A stretch of DNA of 25,278 bases from NCBI GenBank assembly GCA_944381335.1, contig CALWKT010000001.1:1-25278 (forward strand). The letters are read 5' to 3'. The stretch is from an uncultured Christensenellaceae bacterium. GTDB taxonomy: Bacteria; Bacillota_A; Clostridia; Christensenellales; UBA3700. This document shows, one piece after another, positions 1 to 6,977 of the stretch. How positions within the stretch are numbered: position 1 is the first letter of the stretch; each line of letters begins with the position of its first letter. The notes beneath the pieces were generated by a model that was given only the letters and a program-made list of their open reading frames with translations, searched no databases and had not been told where the DNA came from. Both the position numbers and the translations under genes were made by a program.

Positions 1-758
1 AAAACGCCGAGGGAAGAATTAAAAGAAGGTGCTCTCGGAATCCAATTTTACGGCGAAAAGCCTACGGAAAAAGATACCGTTCAGGTTTTCAACGATAACG
101 GTAATATCTACATAAGAGCGGGCGCAAGCGTAACCATTCTCGACGATAAGAGCGAAAAGAAAATCATTTTTCGCGGCTTTGAAAACGGGCAGACGGATGA
201 ACAGAGTAAAAGGTTTGTCCCCGATTTCAAAAAGAGTACGGCAAAACATAACGGAAGGCTGTTTACGGCGATACGCTTGCGGACATTGAACTTTCTTCAG
301 GCTGGAGCTGGCAGGACGGCTCTCAGTCCGTCGGCAACGCAGGACAGAAAGCTTTTGAAGCTGCGTTTACTCCCGAAGATACGGTAAACTACGTCACGGT
401 GACAAAGTCTTTGACGGTAACCGTTGAAAAGGCGACGCCTCAGTATGAAGCACCTTCTGAAATTACGATAGAAAAAGGACAAAACTTGTCTGATATAACA
501 TTGCCCGAAGGGTGGACCTGGAAGGAGGACGGAGTGGTCGTGGGAAGCTCAGGCGAAGTCACTTACACCATCGTCTACACGCCGTCGGATACAGAAAATT
601 ACGAAGTGATAGAAATGCAGATCACTGTTAAGGTGGTTTCCGAAGACGCCCTTTCGGGCGGAGCGATCGCAGGCATAGCGACAGGTTCGGTAGCTGGGGC
701 GGGCGGCATAGGCGCTCTCGTCTGGTTCCTGATAAAACGTAAAAAACGCGCTGTCTGA
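1..758 (+). CDS. C-terminal part of a membrane-anchored repeat surface protein, with apparent frameshift
   Basis: The gene enters from the left edge. Frame 1 is open from base 1 to a stop at 385-387, but from about base 255 the protein-like reading moves to frame 3, which runs to the TGA at 756-758. Restoring one A in the short A run at 255-256 joins the frames as ...HNGKAVYGDTLADIEL. The joined product (about 252 residues visible) has two related beta-rich repeats, YGDTLADIEL...TPEDTVNY and KGQNLSDITL...TPSDTENY, of the Ig-like/MBG-type repeats common in Firmicutes surface proteins. A hydrophobic Gly/Ala-rich helix (about 660-737) and a basic tail KRKKRAV follow, which suggests a C-terminal membrane anchor with the repeats outside. 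I see no LPXTG motif. Function unknown; adhesion or envelope structure is a guess. The frameshift could be a real pseudogene or an assembly error. Confidence 0.7.
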
Positions 759-788
759 GCCTTAGAATAACCAATTGATACGTTAAAA

Positions 789-835
789 CCGCGGATGTCT
801 TTGCAAATGGTTTTCAAGATGTCCGCGGATTTTTT
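789..835 (+). terminator. Intrinsic terminator after the surface protein gene
   Basis: A 13-pair stem (CCGCGGATGTCTT with AAGATGTCCGCGG, including two G-U pairs), a loop of about 14 bases and a T run at 830-835. It lies 30 bases after the stop codon. Confidence 0.85.
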
Positions 836-866
836 ACATGAAGCTTGAGTGCGGAAGAAAAGAAAA

Positions 867-899
867 CAGAGCAGAAAAATCTGCTCTGATTTGCTTTTT
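867..899 (+). terminator. Second, tandem terminator
   Basis: Perfect 8-pair stem CAGAGCAG/CTGCTCTG with a 6-base A-rich loop, followed by the T-rich tail ATTTGCTTTTTG. It probably backs up the terminator just upstream. Confidence 0.6.
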
Positions 900-976
900 G
901 CTTATTGAAGGATAAAGTCAATCATTTTTTTTTGCTTTTTGGCGCTTTGCATCGGTTTCGGCTGAATTTTTAAAGC

Positions 977-1040
977 TTATATCGGAAACAGTGTTCAGGC
1001 AGGGTTTTAGCCCGAGAAATCTTGCATCTGTCCGATATAA
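977..1040. other. Long stem-loop of unknown role (possible structured RNA or operator)
   Basis: TTATATCGGA at 977-986 pairs perfectly with TCCGATATAA at 1031-1040. After a 2-base bulge, CAG (989-991) can continue the helix with CTG (1028-1030). The enclosed bases hold a further small GGG/CCC pairing. I cannot match it to a riboswitch class I know, and the transcribed strand is not determinable by eye. Confidence 0.35.
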
Positions 1041-1110
1041 TTCCCTTATGAGGCACACTATAAAATAAAGGCGGCGTTGTCCGTTTTGATACTAATTGCA
1101 CGTTAATAAT

Positions 1111-1140
1111 TTGACAATGGTATTTGATATTTTATATTAT
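1111..1140 (+). promoter_or_regulatory. Sigma-A-type promoter for the acyltransferase gene
   Basis: Consensus -35 TTGACA at 1111-1116 and -10 TATTAT at 1135-1140, 18-base spacer. TATATT at 1133-1138 is an alternative -10. Transcription would start near 1147, about 45 bases before the GTG start. Confidence 0.75.
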
Positions 1141-1191
1141 AAGGCTGGTAGAACAGGGACGGCATTATAATTTATAATAAGGAGAAAGATT

Positions 1192-2490
1192 GTGAAACGG
1201 AAAACCATTAAAGCGGAAATGTGGGACAAAGTCCAGTACATTTTCAAAAACTATTATGATGGAATGATGCATTGCGCGTTTGAATACGAGGGCATTGTGG
1301 ACGAAGACGTGATGCGCAAAGCGCTCAAACAGGTGGTCGATCAGATCGATGTGCTTCACAGCAGTTTTGTCGCAAATCCGATCAATCCTTACTGGGTGGT
1401 GAATTACGACTATACCGACGCGGACGTGCTTACGGTCGTCGAGGATGACGACTTTATCGCGCAGATTCAGAAGATACTGACAAGAAGAATAGACTGCAAG
1501 GGAAAGCTTCAGTTTGAGTTCACCCTTCTGAAAGGCAACGGCAGAAGCATGCTTTGCTTCCTGATAAACCATATGTGTTTCGACGGCAGGGATTTTATCA
1601 GCTTCGGCAAGACGGTCTGCGAAACGTACAACGGACTCAAGGCTGATCCGAACTATCAGGCGAAGGTCAAAAACGGCACGAGAAGCGCAAAGCAGGTTTA
1701 CCGCGATCTGCCGCCCGAACTCGCGAAGAAGGCGAAGATGCTTTACAAGAACGTTTCCAGGACGAATATAAAACTCGAATTTCCGTTCGAGCCTGACAAG
1801 GATACGGACAAGTCTCACATCATGAGGGTGGAGCTTGAGGCAGAAGCCCTCGCGAAAGCCAAGGCAAGGGGCAAAAAAGACGGGTTCACCGTCAACGATA
1901 TATATCTCGCCGCGTTTTTCAGGGCAATAGTCAGGTTCTTCAAGGGCGTTGACGGAAAGACCCCGACGGAAATCACTTCAATGCTCGATCTTCGCAGATA
2001 CATCAAAGGCAACGACACGGACGGCTACACCAACCTTACTTCTTATATGCCTTGCAAACTGACCGAGGGCGCGGGAGACAGCTTCGCGGAGACCTTGAAA
2101 AGGGTAAAAGAGGCGCTCAAACCGCACAAGGAAAATCCGTTGCTCGGGCTTTCGGGATTGCCGCTTATGGCGCTTGCGTATCAGATATTCCCGTTTGCAA
2201 TCTCGCAGATAGCGGTCAGGATAGGATATACCAATCCGCTTGTCGGCATGTCCAACATCGGAATCATAAAGAGCGAATACATTGACCTTGTCGACGCTCC
2301 CGCAATCAATGCGTTCATGACAGGCACTGTCAAGTTCAAGCCGTATATGCAGGTAGCCTGCACGACGTTCAAAGGCGCCGCTACGTTCACGATTTCCGAA
2401 AGATGCTCGGACAAGGACCTTGAGACTATGAAGGCGTTCCTTGAGTATATGACGGGAGTGATCCGCGATTACGGAGAAGAAAAGATCTGA
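1192..2490 (+). CDS. Stand-alone condensation-domain-like acyltransferase
   Basis: 432 residues from a GTG at 1192, with AAGGAG at 1179-1184 seven bases before it. The family-defining signal is N126-H-M-C-F-D131-G, matching the HHxxxDG active-site motif of the chloramphenicol acetyltransferase / condensation-domain / wax ester synthase superfamily, with the first His replaced by Asn as in many members. In that family the second His (H127) is the catalytic base that helps transfer an acyl group to an amine or alcohol. The length fits one complete two-lobed domain with no attached carrier or adenylation domain. No signal peptide or membrane segment is evident, so it is probably cytoplasmic. It is monocistronic, between its own promoter and terminator, and nothing nearby names a substrate. 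Alternatives are an alcohol O-acetyltransferase or a lipid or exopolysaccharide acyltransferase. Fold confident, substrate unknown. Confidence 0.75.
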   Translation: MKRKTIKAEMWDKVQYIFKNYYDGMMHCAFEYEGIVDEDVMRKALKQVVDQIDVLHSSFVANPINPYWVVNYDYTDADVLTVVEDDDFIAQIQKILTRRIDCKGKLQFEFTLLKGNGRSMLCFLINHMCFDGRDFISFGKTVCETYNGLKADPNYQAKVKNGTRSAKQVYRDLPPELAKKAKMLYKNVSRTNIKLEFPFEPDKDTDKSHIMRVELEAEALAKAKARGKKDGFTVNDIYLAAFFRAIVRFFKGVDGKTPTEITSMLDLRRYIKGNDTDGYTNLTSYMPCKLTEGAGDSFAETLKRVKEALKPHKENPLLGLSGLPLMALAYQIFPFAISQIAVRIGYTNPLVGMSNIGIIKSEYIDLVDAPAINAFMTGTVKFKPYMQVACTTFKGAATFTISERCSDKDLETMKAFLEYMTGVIRDYGEEKI

Positions 2491-2516
2491 TTGAGAAACA
2501 GGATAGAATGATAAAC

Positions 2517-2544
2517 AAAAAAGACGGCGGCGCCGTCTTTTTTT
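2517..2544 (+). terminator. Intrinsic terminator after the acyltransferase gene
   Basis: A-rich arm plus GACGGC (2523-2528), 3-base loop GGC, GCCGTC (2532-2537) and a run of seven T. The A and T runs extend the stem to about 12 pairs. Confidence 0.9.
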
Positions 2545-2698
2545 GTATGAATAAGGTTTTCGTATTTTCAGCCGTAACATATAAATGCGGAACTTCCGGC
2601 AGCAGTAGAAAGCGGTTTGCGACGAAAGACCCGGCGGACGGCGCCCGGGGCGGCATAAGCCACTTGGATACAGGCAGGAAGAAGGCGGAAAAAATGTG

Positions 2699-2728
2699 TT
2701 GCGCCGAGCCTGCTTTATAATATATAAT
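2699..2728 (+). promoter_or_regulatory. Promoter placing transcription start near the phosphatase ATG
   Basis: -35-like TTGCGC at 2699-2704 and -10 TATAAT at 2723-2728, spacer 18. The start point would fall about 7 bases later, at or beside the ATG at 2735. An overlapping TATAAT at 2716-2721 would give a leader of only a few bases. Confidence 0.5.
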
Positions 2729-2734
2729 CAATAT

Positions 2735-3205
2735 ATGAAGATACTTTTCGTCTGTTCGTCTAATATTTGCCGCAGTCCTTACTGTGAATACGTTTTCGGA
2801 CGTATGGTAAAGCAGGACCCCGCGCTTTCTTCAAAAGTGGAAAGCGTCAGAAGCGCCGCGGTTTTCAACAAGTCTTTCAGGATCCATCCCAAGGCCAGGC
2901 TCGCGCTTTTGCGGGAAGGATTTTCAGAAGAGGAGATCGCCGCGCATAAGCCTGCGTTCAAATGGGGGGACGGACGTCTGTTCAGGGAAGCGGACGTGAT
3001 AATAGGAATGACGAAGATGAACAAGGTCGCGTTGCCGCTCAGGTATCACAAGAAATTCGTCACGCTCAGCGAATACGTGGACGGATACTACACGACGATT
3101 CCCGACCCCTTTCTGATGAAAAATATAGACGACTATTACGCCGTAATGGATCTGATAAAAGGCTTTCTGGTAAAGCTTGCCGAAAAGATAAAAAACGCAA
3201 AGTAA
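2735..3205 (+). CDS. Low-molecular-weight protein-tyrosine-phosphatase family protein
   Basis: 156 residues. The N terminus MKILFVCSSNICRSP carries the family signature C-x5-R: C7 is the expected nucleophile and R13 the phosphate-binding arginine. A late DPF (in TTIPDPF) supplies the expected general-acid aspartate. Family members remove phosphate from phosphotyrosine in proteins, or act as arsenate reductases in a related branch; the short spacing and DP loop favour the phosphatase. In Firmicutes such enzymes often oppose tyrosine kinases of capsule synthesis, but no kinase or capsule gene is nearby. The start at 2735 is set by homology, because the signature must lie at the extreme N terminus. 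There is no purine-rich ribosome binding site before it, and the promoter -10 lies only about 6 bases upstream, which suggests a leaderless message. Confidence 0.88.
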   Translation: MKILFVCSSNICRSPYCEYVFGRMVKQDPALSSKVESVRSAAVFNKSFRIHPKARLALLREGFSEEEIAAHKPAFKWGDGRLFREADVIIGMTKMNKVALPLRYHKKFVTLSEYVDGYYTTIPDPFLMKNIDDYYAVMDLIKGFLVKLAEKIKNAK

Positions 3206-3225
3206 AACACACGTGCCCGCTCATT

Positions 3226-3253
3226 GAAGTGAACCCCAAAAGTTGGACACTTC
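3226..3253. repeat. Possible solo end of an IS3-family element
   Basis: The segment contains CCCCAAAAGTTGGACA, closely resembling terminal inverted repeats of the IS150-like branch of IS3-family insertion sequences as I remember them. It is also flanked by an inner GAAGTG/CACTTC inverted repeat (3226-3231 with 3248-3253). No transposase and no second end is present, so at most it is a remnant. The match is from memory only. Confidence 0.35.
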
Positions 3254-3549
3254 TGGAGGTGCATATCACATGCGGGCGTTTTCATTTCAGATCCTCTTTT
3301 CTGAGGGCACACGTGTTGCGGCAAGCCCGCACATTGCTTCCGGTTGCGGGAAAATATACGCCGGCGTATTCGTTTCCTGAATTTTACAATTTTGCTTAGG
3401 ATGTTTTTAAGTGCGTAAAAATACTTTTCCCGCTTGTAACAAGCAGTATATTACAGTAATAAAAAGTTATCATTTTCAGAGGTGAAACAGCTTGAATTTT
3501 GTCAAGCGATTTGCGTAAAATTATTTTGATTTAATTATTGATTTTGTCG

Positions 3550-3578
3550 TTGACAGGGCATGTCGCTTATGCTATTCT
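3550..3578 (+). promoter_or_regulatory. Promoter of the nrdD-nrdG operon
   Basis: Consensus -35 TTGACA at 3550-3555 and -10 TATTCT at 3573-3578 with a 17-base spacer. The predicted start near 3585 gives a leader of about 94 bases that carries the NrdR-like site. Confidence 0.75.
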
Positions 3579-3621
3579 TTATAAGGTAAATACAAAATAA
3601 AGGCAATTGTGCCACGATATA

Positions 3622-3637
3622 CCACAACATATTGTGG
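3622..3637. promoter_or_regulatory. NrdR-box-like palindrome
   Basis: CCACAACATATTGTGG matches the 16-base NrdR consensus (acaCwAtATaTwGtgt, from memory) at all core positions but one. It is the centre of ACCACAA-CATA-TTGTGGT. TTGTG at 3608-3612 and CACAA at 3653-3657 could be parts of neighbouring half-sites. NrdR is the ATP/dATP-sensing repressor of ribonucleotide reductase genes, so a site between promoter and nrdD would repress the operon. A well-formed second box at a helical-turn spacing is not visible. Confidence 0.65.
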
Positions 3638-3678
3638 TAACGCATGGACAAGCACAATCGGCGCGTACGGGAGGAAAT

Positions 3679-6015
3679 ATGTTTGAAACGATAATCAAAA
3701 GAGACGGAAGAAGGGTGCCTTACGATATAAGCAAGATCCAGACGGCAATATCCAAGGCGATGGCTTCGGCAGGGAGAAAGGACGATCAGGAATGTGCAAG
3801 ACTTGCGCGCCTTGTCGAGGAAAGACTTGTCGAAAAGTACGGCGACTCAGGCAAGAGTCCGACCATTGAGGATATTCAGGACATGGTGGAAAAAGTCCTG
3901 ATGGAAAACGGTTACGCATATATTGCGAAAAAGTACATCCTTTACCGTGCGGAACGTACTAAATCCCGTGAGATGAACACCGCGCTTATGCGCATTTACA
4001 ACGAGCTTACCTTTACCGACGCCGGCGACAGCGATATGAAGCGCGACAACGCCAACATAGACGGCGATACCGCGATGGGCACGATGCTCAAATACGGCAG
4101 CGAGGGCGCGAAGGATTATTACGAAAAATACATCCTTCCTCCCGAGCAGAGCAAGGCGCACAGAGAAGGGGATATCCATATTCACGACTTTGATTTCTAC
4201 ACGCTGACGACGACCTGTTGCCAGATAGACCTGCTCAAACTCTTCAAGGGCGGTTACTCGACAGGTCACGGCTTCCTCAGAGAGCCGAACGACATCCAGA
4301 GTTACGCCGCGCTCGCGTGCATTGCGATCCAGTCAAACCAGAACGACCAGCACGGCGGACAGAGCATTCCCAATTTCGATTACGGTCTGGCTCCCGGCGT
4401 TGTCAAGACCTATAAGAGACTTTATTGTTCCAACCTTACAAAGGCGCTTGAACTGATAGCCGACAGCAAACTCACGCTTGACGACGTGAAAAAGACCGTT
4501 GCAAAGATAGAGAGCGAAAAGGGCGTATACCCGTGCCTTGCCGGAAACGAAGAATATGACAAAGCGGAAAAGGAAGCGTTCAAGGATTTTTGCGATGAGG
4601 ATTTCGAAAAGGCGAAGGAGTTCGCGACCGGGAAGGCTCACAGCGAGACGGACAGAGCGACCTTCCAGGCAATGGAAGCGCTCATCCACAACCTCAACAC
4701 GATGCACTCGCGCGCCGGAGCGCAGACTCCGTTCAGTTCGATCAACTACGGCACCGATACCACGCCCGAAGGCAGAATGGTCATCAAAAACATTCTGCTT
4801 GCCGAAGAGGCAGGTCTCGGCTTCGGTGAAACGCCTATATTCCCGATCCATATCTTCAAGGTGAAAGAAGGCGTCAACTACAACAAGAACGACCCCAACT
4901 ACGACATGTTCAAGCTTGCGTGCAAGGTCAGCGCGAAGAGGCTTTTCCCCAACTTCTCGTTCATCGACGCGCCGTTCAACCTGCAATATTACAAGCCCGG
5001 TCATCCGGAGACGGAGATTGCTTATATGGGTTGCCGCACCAGGGTCATGGGCAACGTCTACGATCCTTCGAGAGAGATCACGTACGGCAGAGGAAACCTC
5101 AGCTTCACTTCGATCAACCTGCCCAGGATCGCCATCAAGAGCCAGGGCAACGTGGACTGGTTCTTTGAGGAACTCGAACGCAAGATGGATCTTGTCGTTC
5201 AGCAGCTTCTCGACAGGTTCAAGATCCAGTCAAAAAAGAGAGTCAGGAATTTCCCCTTCCTTATGGGGCAGGGGGTCTGGATAGATTCAGACAAGCTCGG
5301 TCCCAACGACGAGGTGGGAGAAGTGCTCAAGCACGGCACGCTCAGCGTGGGATTTATCGGGCTTGCGGAAACGTTGACCGCGCTCACCGGCAAGCACCAC
5401 GGCGAGAGCAAAGAATCTCTCAATCTGGGCATGGACATCGTGCGTTTCATGAGAGAATATCTTGACAGATTGTCTCAGAAAACAGGGCTGAATTTCGGTC
5501 TTATCGCGACTCCGGCAGAAGGACTTTCGGGCAGATTCGTCAGGATAGACAAGAAAAAGTACGGCATTATCCCCGGCGTTACGGACAAGGAGTATTACAC
5601 CAATTCCTTCCACGTGCCCGTCAGTTACAACATCCGCGCGTTCGACAAGATCAGGATAGAAGCGCCCTTCCACGCGCTGACCAACGCCGGACACATCAGC
5701 TACGTCGAACTGGACGGCGACACCGCGAACAACGTCGAAGCGTTCGAGAAGATTGTCAGATGTATGAAAGAGGCGGGCGTGGGTTACGGCTCGATCAACC
5801 ACCCGGTCGACAGAGATCCCGTCTGCGGTTACAACGGCATAATAGGCGAGTGCTGCCCCAAGTGCGGCAGAAAAGAGGGCGAGAGCGGGGTCGCATTCGA
5901 GAGGATACGCCGCATCACAGGGTATCTCGTCGGAACGCTGGACCGTTTCAACAACGCTAAGCGCGCCGAAGAAAGAGACCGCGTAAAGCACGGGATAAGC
6001 AAAGAGGACAAATGA
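3679..6015 (+). CDS. nrdD: Anaerobic (class III) ribonucleoside-triphosphate reductase, large subunit
   Basis: 778 residues from the ATG at 3679, preceded by GGGAGG four bases upstream. An in-frame TTG at 3607 is rejected because it lies inside the operator and lacks a binding site. The enzyme makes deoxyribonucleotides from ribonucleotides without oxygen using a glycyl radical. Residues 1-95 form an ATP-cone (starting FETIIKRDGRRVPYD), the allosteric site for ATP/dATP. The catalytic barrel follows, with YMGCRTRV holding a likely thiyl-radical cysteine. The C terminus has a Cys-rich metal site, CGYNGIIGECCPKCG (C716, C725, C726, C729), and the radical loop RRITGYL, where G748 should carry the radical. 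The position that would complete the usual first CxxC pair is D713. The activase gene nrdG overlaps the stop by 4 bases, so the two are co-translated. Confidence 0.97.
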   Translation: MFETIIKRDGRRVPYDISKIQTAISKAMASAGRKDDQECARLARLVEERLVEKYGDSGKSPTIEDIQDMVEKVLMENGYAYIAKKYILYRAERTKSREMNTALMRIYNELTFTDAGDSDMKRDNANIDGDTAMGTMLKYGSEGAKDYYEKYILPPEQSKAHREGDIHIHDFDFYTLTTTCCQIDLLKLFKGGYSTGHGFLREPNDIQSYAALACIAIQSNQNDQHGGQSIPNFDYGLAPGVVKTYKRLYCSNLTKALELIADSKLTLDDVKKTVAKIESEKGVYPCLAGNEEYDKAEKEAFKDFCDEDFEKAKEFATGKAHSETDRATFQAMEALIHNLNTMHSRAGAQTPFSSINYGTDTTPEGRMVIKNILLAEEAGLGFGETPIFPIHIFKVKEGVNYNKNDPNYDMFKLACKVSAKRLFPNFSFIDAPFNLQYYKPGHPETEIAYMGCRTRVMGNVYDPSREITYGRGNLSFTSINLPRIAIKSQGNVDWFFEELERKMDLVVQQLLDRFKIQSKKRVRNFPFLMGQGVWIDSDKLGPNDEVGEVLKHGTLSVGFIGLAETLTALTGKHHGESKESLNLGMDIVRFMREYLDRLSQKTGLNFGLIATPAEGLSGRFVRIDKKKYGIIPGVTDKEYYTNSFHVPVSYNIRAFDKIRIEAPFHALTNAGHISYVELDGDTANNVEAFEKIVRCMKEAGVGYGSINHPVDRDPVCGYNGIIGECCPKCGRKEGESGVAFERIRRITGYLVGTLDRFNNAKRAEERDRVKHGISKEDK

Positions 6016-6527
6016 CGAAGTTAAGAATTGCGGGTACGGTGAACGATTCGATCACTGACGGACCCGGGCTGAGATATGCGGTATTCGTGCAGGGATGTCC
6101 GCACCGTTGCCCGGGTTGCCACAACCCTCAGACTCACGATTTTTCGGGCGGTAAAGAGGTGGATACAAGCGAACTTCTGCAGGAGGGATTGCAGAATCCG
6201 CTTCTTTGCGGCGTGACGTTCAGCGGAGGCGAGCCTATGTGTCAGGCGCGTGCACTTGCGCAACTTGCGAAGGATTTCAGAGAAAACGGGGTGGACGACA
6301 TCGCATGTTATACCGGCTATCTTGCAGAAGATCTGCTTGCCGGAAAGGTGGACGGAGCGATTGATCTCCTGAGAGAACTCGACGTGCTGGTAGACGGTCC
6401 TTTTGTGAAAGAAAAGCGGTGTTACGACGCAAAATTCAAAGGCTCGTCCAACCAGAGAGTGATCGACGTCCGGGCGACTTTGAAAGAAGGAAAAGTCGTG
6501 CTCTGTACGGACGAGAGATGGAATTGA
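6012..6527 (+). CDS. nrdG: Anaerobic ribonucleotide reductase activating protein (radical SAM)
   Basis: 171 residues. It installs the glycyl radical on NrdD by reductive cleavage of S-adenosylmethionine at a 4Fe-4S cluster. The cluster motif CxxxCxxC is C29-PHR-C33-PG-C36, followed by HNPQ as in NrdG proteins, and the SAM-contacting GGE motif is G72-G73-E74 in TFSGGEP. Length is usual for NrdG, which is a shortened radical SAM barrel without extra clusters. The ATG overlaps the nrdD stop (ATGA), so expression is tied to NrdD. A strong terminator follows 20 bases after the stop, ending the operon. Confidence 0.96.
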   Translation: MTKLRIAGTVNDSITDGPGLRYAVFVQGCPHRCPGCHNPQTHDFSGGKEVDTSELLQEGLQNPLLCGVTFSGGEPMCQARALAQLAKDFRENGVDDIACYTGYLAEDLLAGKVDGAIDLLRELDVLVDGPFVKEKRCYDAKFKGSSNQRVIDVRATLKEGKVVLCTDERWN

Positions 6528-6547
6528 ATGGCTGATCAAATAAACGT

Positions 6548-6586
6548 AAAACGACACGGGCAGGAAAAATCCGCGTCGTTTTTTTT
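6548..6586 (+). terminator. Intrinsic terminator of the nrdDG operon
   Basis: AAAACGACACGG pairs with CCGCGTCGTTTT (one internal mismatch) around an 11-base loop, and the arm runs into eight T at 6579-6586. Confidence 0.9.
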
Positions 6587-6977
6587 GCGCGAGTCCCGCT
6601 TTCTTCTGAGCGCGGCGAGACCTGAAACGGGCATACAGTTTCAAGCCCGTGAGCGGAACCAAGGGGAAAGGAAGCCGGCTTGCGGCGTAAAAGAGAAAAT
6701 CGCCGTGCAGAAAAAAGAACGGTTCATGTTTCGGGAAGATGCCGCAAGTAAACCGTTTTGTGCATGAATTGTGATATTTTGTGCGGAACGCCCGGGTACG
6801 CGAATAATTTTTTTCAGTCAAAATCCGTGTGAGACTGCGTGTTTTTACAAAAAACCGTTGTTTCGCGTGCGCCCGTCCTTATTCTGCGCGTACGGAAAAA
6901 TATTGGGTATTGCCAAAAATCAACTCTTATGCTATAATTTAGACGTCAAAAACGAAACATATCAGAGGATAAAATCA
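6587..6977. other. Non-coding stretch between nrdG and the Ppx gene
   Basis: About 390 bases after the nrdG terminator. Open frames on both strands here are rich in Arg, Phe and Lys and have no recognisable motif, and the one starting at 6528 reads straight through the terminator. The only element I can support is the promoter at 6910-6938. The GC-rich part (6590-6790) may be decayed sequence, but nothing identifies it. Confidence 0.5.
6910..6938 (+). promoter_or_regulatory. Promoter of the Ppx/GppA gene
   Basis: -35 TTGCCA at 6910-6915 and perfect -10 TATAAT at 6933-6938, spacer 17. The start point near 6945 leaves a leader of about 33 bases. Confidence 0.75.

Larger units (their letters stand above)
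759..1191. other. Intergenic region: tandem terminators, long inverted repeat, promoter
   Basis: There is no credible gene in this 433-base stretch. In order it holds two terminators, a T-rich segment near 925-940, a 10-base perfect inverted repeat (977-986 with 1031-1040) enclosing 44 bases, and the promoter of the next gene at 1111-1140. The inverted repeat lies upstream of that promoter, so it is not part of the predicted leader. Confidence 0.7.
3206..3678. other. Long intergenic region upstream of nrdD rich in inverted repeats
   Basis: 473 bases without a supported gene. It holds the IS3-end-like segment (3226-3253), a GCCCGC/GCGGGC pairing that brackets it (3215-3220 with 3272-3277), a hairpin CCCGCA/TGCGGG near 3335-3350, a perfect 14-base palindrome ATACGCCGGCGTAT (3356-3369), GCTTGT-A-ACAAGC (3432-3444), GCTTGA/TCAAGC (3490-3507), then the nrdD promoter (3550-3578) and a NrdR-box-like palindrome. 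No clear terminator for the phosphatase gene was found. Confidence 0.6.

Noticed and set aside
3270..3380. 36-codon frame with GGAGGT nine bases before its ATG
   Set aside because: The ribosome-site match is good, but the peptide has no recognisable feature and contains two inverted repeats; chance or a remnant of the IS-like segment is likelier.
3607..3678. N-terminal extension of NrdD from a TTG
   Set aside because: It covers the NrdR-like palindrome and lacks a ribosome site, while the ATG at 3679 has both a site and the family's usual N terminus.
6528..6767. 79-codon plus-strand frame right after nrdG
   Set aside because: It passes straight through the nrdG terminator stem and T run and has a low-complexity composition.
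6021..6821. Long minus-strand reading frame of 266 codons opposite nrdG
   Set aside because: It is antisense to a solid gene, runs through a terminator, is rich in Arg/Phe and has no recognisable motif.
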